A program made the position numbers and the translations under genes. Under the pieces are notes generated by a model. The model searched no databases and was not told the origin of the DNA. It saw only the letters and a list, made by a program, of their open reading frames with translations. Shown one piece after another: positions 15,735 through 16,998 of a DNA stretch of 16,998 nt. Numbering within the stretch: position 1 is the first letter of the stretch; each line of letters begins with the position of its first letter. This DNA comes from DAOUMU01 sp034409055. Lineage in GTDB: Bacteria; Chloroflexota; Anaerolineae; 4572-78; J111. The DNA lies in the NCBI GenBank assembly GCA_034409055.1, contig DAOUMU010000147.1, forward strand, positions 1 through 16,998, read 5' to 3'.

Positions 15735-16560
15735 ACAATCTCGCCTAAAAACGTAATTCACTGCTCAAGCAATTCCAGAATCACAGGAATGTCCCGCGTG
15801 CGTTCATCTGTTCGATTGTAGTCAGTATGGTATCATACTCAAAATTGTTAATCAATCGACTCAACATCTCAGCCAACTCCGGCTGAGATGGCCGGATGTC
15901 AGCGATGATCTGGTTGGCCAATTCAATATCACTCAATTCAATAGCTTCTGTCAGGCGAGTAAGATCATCGGGGGATAAGCGGGCCATCATTTCAGGCGTT
16001 AGGGTATTTTCAGTTTCATCAGGGATTGCCGGCAAATCGTCCGGTGTTTCATAGACAAACTGAACCCCGATATGCCGGCTCATCATCTGGAACAGATCGG
16101 CCTCACGAAAGGGTTTGCGCAGATAATCATCACACCCAACCGCCAGAGTGCGGGCCTTGTCTTCTTCAAAACTGCTGGCGGTCAGGGCGATGATAACGGT
16201 TTTGGGTTTTGATTCTTCCGCCCTTTTGATCCGTTTCGTGGCTTCATAACCATCCAGTACCGGCATGCGCATATCCATCCAGATGAGATGGGGTTGAAAT
16301 GTTTGCCAGATTTCAATGGCCTGCTGGCCGTTTTCCGCCTCGCGCAAATCAAAACCCAGGGGCGCAAAGAGTTCATGCAAAAGTTGCCGGTTGGTGGGGT
16401 CGTCGTCAACAATCAATAGCCGGTAACGCGGCTGATTGGGAGCCAAGCTCACCACCTGCACCTCAATTTTAGATATGAGTTTGCCGCTGTATGGTTTCTC
16501 AGCCATTTCGGCCGGATCGACCACCTCAGCTTGAATATCAAAGGCAAAGGTAGCACCCGG

Positions 16561-16580
16561 GCCACCTTGGTTTCCAGGTG
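16561..16580. repeat. Hairpin in an HATPase loop of the truncated kinase
   Basis: CCACCT and AGGTGG pair around TGGTTTCC. It is translated as PPGNQGGPG at the same loop that carries the GC-rich inserts in the two other kinases. Confidence 0.5.
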
Positions 16581-16771
16581 GCAATTGGGCCGGACTTTGG
16601 ACCCTGATATCGTCACCGCCCAGCAGTTGCACAAACTTGTGGCTAATGGGCAAGCCCAAACCGGTGCCTTCCTGAGCTTGTTGCCCGGTTTCGGTTTGGC
16701 TAAAGGCTTCAAACAGGCTGGGGATTTCTGTGGGCGTTATACCGGGGCCGGTGTCGGAAATCTCAAAATGG

Positions 16772-16848
16772 AGTAGGAAGTAGGAAGTAGGAAGTAGGGG
16801 GGGGATATTTTCTTCCTTACTCCCTACTCCATACTCCCTACTTCCTAC
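16772..16848. repeat. Heptamer hairpin, AGTAGGA family, translated (truncated kinase)
   Basis: The left arm reads AGTAGGA three times, then AGTAGGG (16772-16799). The right arm reads TCCTTAC, TCCCTAC, TCCATAC, TCCCTAC, TTCCTAC (16814-16848). It sits at the same codon position of the HATPase domain as the hairpin at 12547-12626 and is translated RVGSREYGVGSKEE...LLPTSYFLLHF. Confidence 0.85.
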
Positions 16849-16878
16849 CCGTAGGGTTACACTGCCTTCTTTGGTAAA

Positions 16879-16998
16879 CAGAGTGTTGCATAAGTCATCT
16901 GACTAATTGAGCGTACTTTAACAATTCAGCATTTGAGGTAAAATGGGGACATCTTTAAGAGAAGGGAGATGTTCCCATGGCGAGAAAGAAGAAGAGCG
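16879..16998 (+). mobile_element. Left end of an insertion sequence
   Basis: Kinase coding similarity stops at 16879. From there the sequence reads CAGAGTGTTGCATAAGTC, which has the look of a terminal inverted repeat. About 100 bp on, a plus-strand gene begins at 16977. The element interrupts the kinase gene and extends past the window, so its other end, target duplication and family cannot be seen. Confidence 0.65.
16977..16998 (+). CDS. Start of a probable transposase gene (3' end beyond window)
   Basis: ATG 16977 follows GAAGGGAG with a spacing of about 8 nt and opens MARKKKS, a basic start common in transposases. Only seven codons are inside the window. The call rests on its place just inside the end of an element that splits a kinase gene, not on any domain. 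Confidence 0.5.

Larger units (their letters stand above)
15781..16880 (-). pseudogene. Hybrid sensor kinase cut by an insertion sequence (HATPase-REC remnant)
   Basis: The frame runs from the stop at 15781 up to about 16880, where kinase similarity ceases inside the HATPase N-box region: FTKEGSVTL follows NTL, where NNALK would be expected. A stop (TAG, complement of 16903-16905) follows within the inserted DNA. The remaining part holds the G1 box SDTGPGI, G2 GTGLGLPIS, a receiver with D in WMDMRMP and K in RKPFRE, and the helical tail shared with the two kinases downstream. The sensor part, HisKA and N-box are absent from the window. They may survive on the far side of the insertion. ATG 16659 opens a shorter frame (292 residues) that could still make a free receiver with tail, but it would start in the middle of the ATP-lid. 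It was probably the first gene of the array. Confidence 0.85.

Noticed and set aside
16182..16412. Minus-strand frame overlapping the truncated kinase receiver
   Set aside because: It is an alternate phase of the receiver sequence. The receiver motifs are in the other frame.

Overview
The window is typical of a Chloroflexota (Anaerolineae-like) genome. This is an inference from three signs: a secreted protein ending in the tail RVYLPLIIR, a contractile-injection-type AAA+ ATPase with an LQR..GN.AVQRLL partner protein, and many heptanucleotide repeat arrays of the kind described in multicellular bacteria. No rRNA or tRNA gene is visible to fix the taxonomy. Every intact gene lies on the minus strand. 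Only a transposase start at the right edge and an old reverse-transcriptase remnant read plus.

Layout. 1-906 is the 5' part of a secreted protein with 92-residue tandem repeats. It runs off the left edge. 907-1260 holds no convincing gene. 1261-1402 and 7029-7171 are two near-identical, oppositely oriented MITE-like elements of about 142 bp. They bracket a 5.6 kb island: a secreted TolB-type propeller protein (1522-2643), a decayed region with a reverse-transcriptase remnant (about 2743-3085), and a two-gene operon. That operon makes a double-AAA ATPase of the extracellular contractile injection system (eCIS) type (4650-6917) and, 18-21 bp downstream, a protein with the N-terminal motif of eCIS-linked cargo and an unrecognised C-terminal domain (3309-4628). 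No tail, sheath or baseplate gene is present. 7172-7585 appears empty.

The right half (7586 to about 16880) is an array of four sensor kinases read leftwards. In transcription order these are a hybrid kinase that has lost its N-terminal part, a 1378-residue periplasmic two-propeller/Y_Y_Y hybrid kinase, a 936-residue REC-PAS-PAS-kinase-REC protein whose start overlaps the previous stop, and a 368-residue REC-kinase. The array contains no DNA-binding response regulator. The first kinase is cut in its HATPase domain by an insertion sequence whose left end and transposase start occupy about 16879-16998. This probably also removed the array's original promoter.

The main structural theme is period-7 repeats. 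At least five heptamer families occur: CGTGAAA in the MITE-like elements, AGTAGGA and AATGATG inside kinase genes, GATTGAC/GATTTTG inside the ATPase gene, and TTTGTTC at a kinase start. Several form head-to-head hairpins and are translated in frame. In three paralogous kinases the same loop of the HATPase domain carries such a hairpin, built from two unrelated heptamers.
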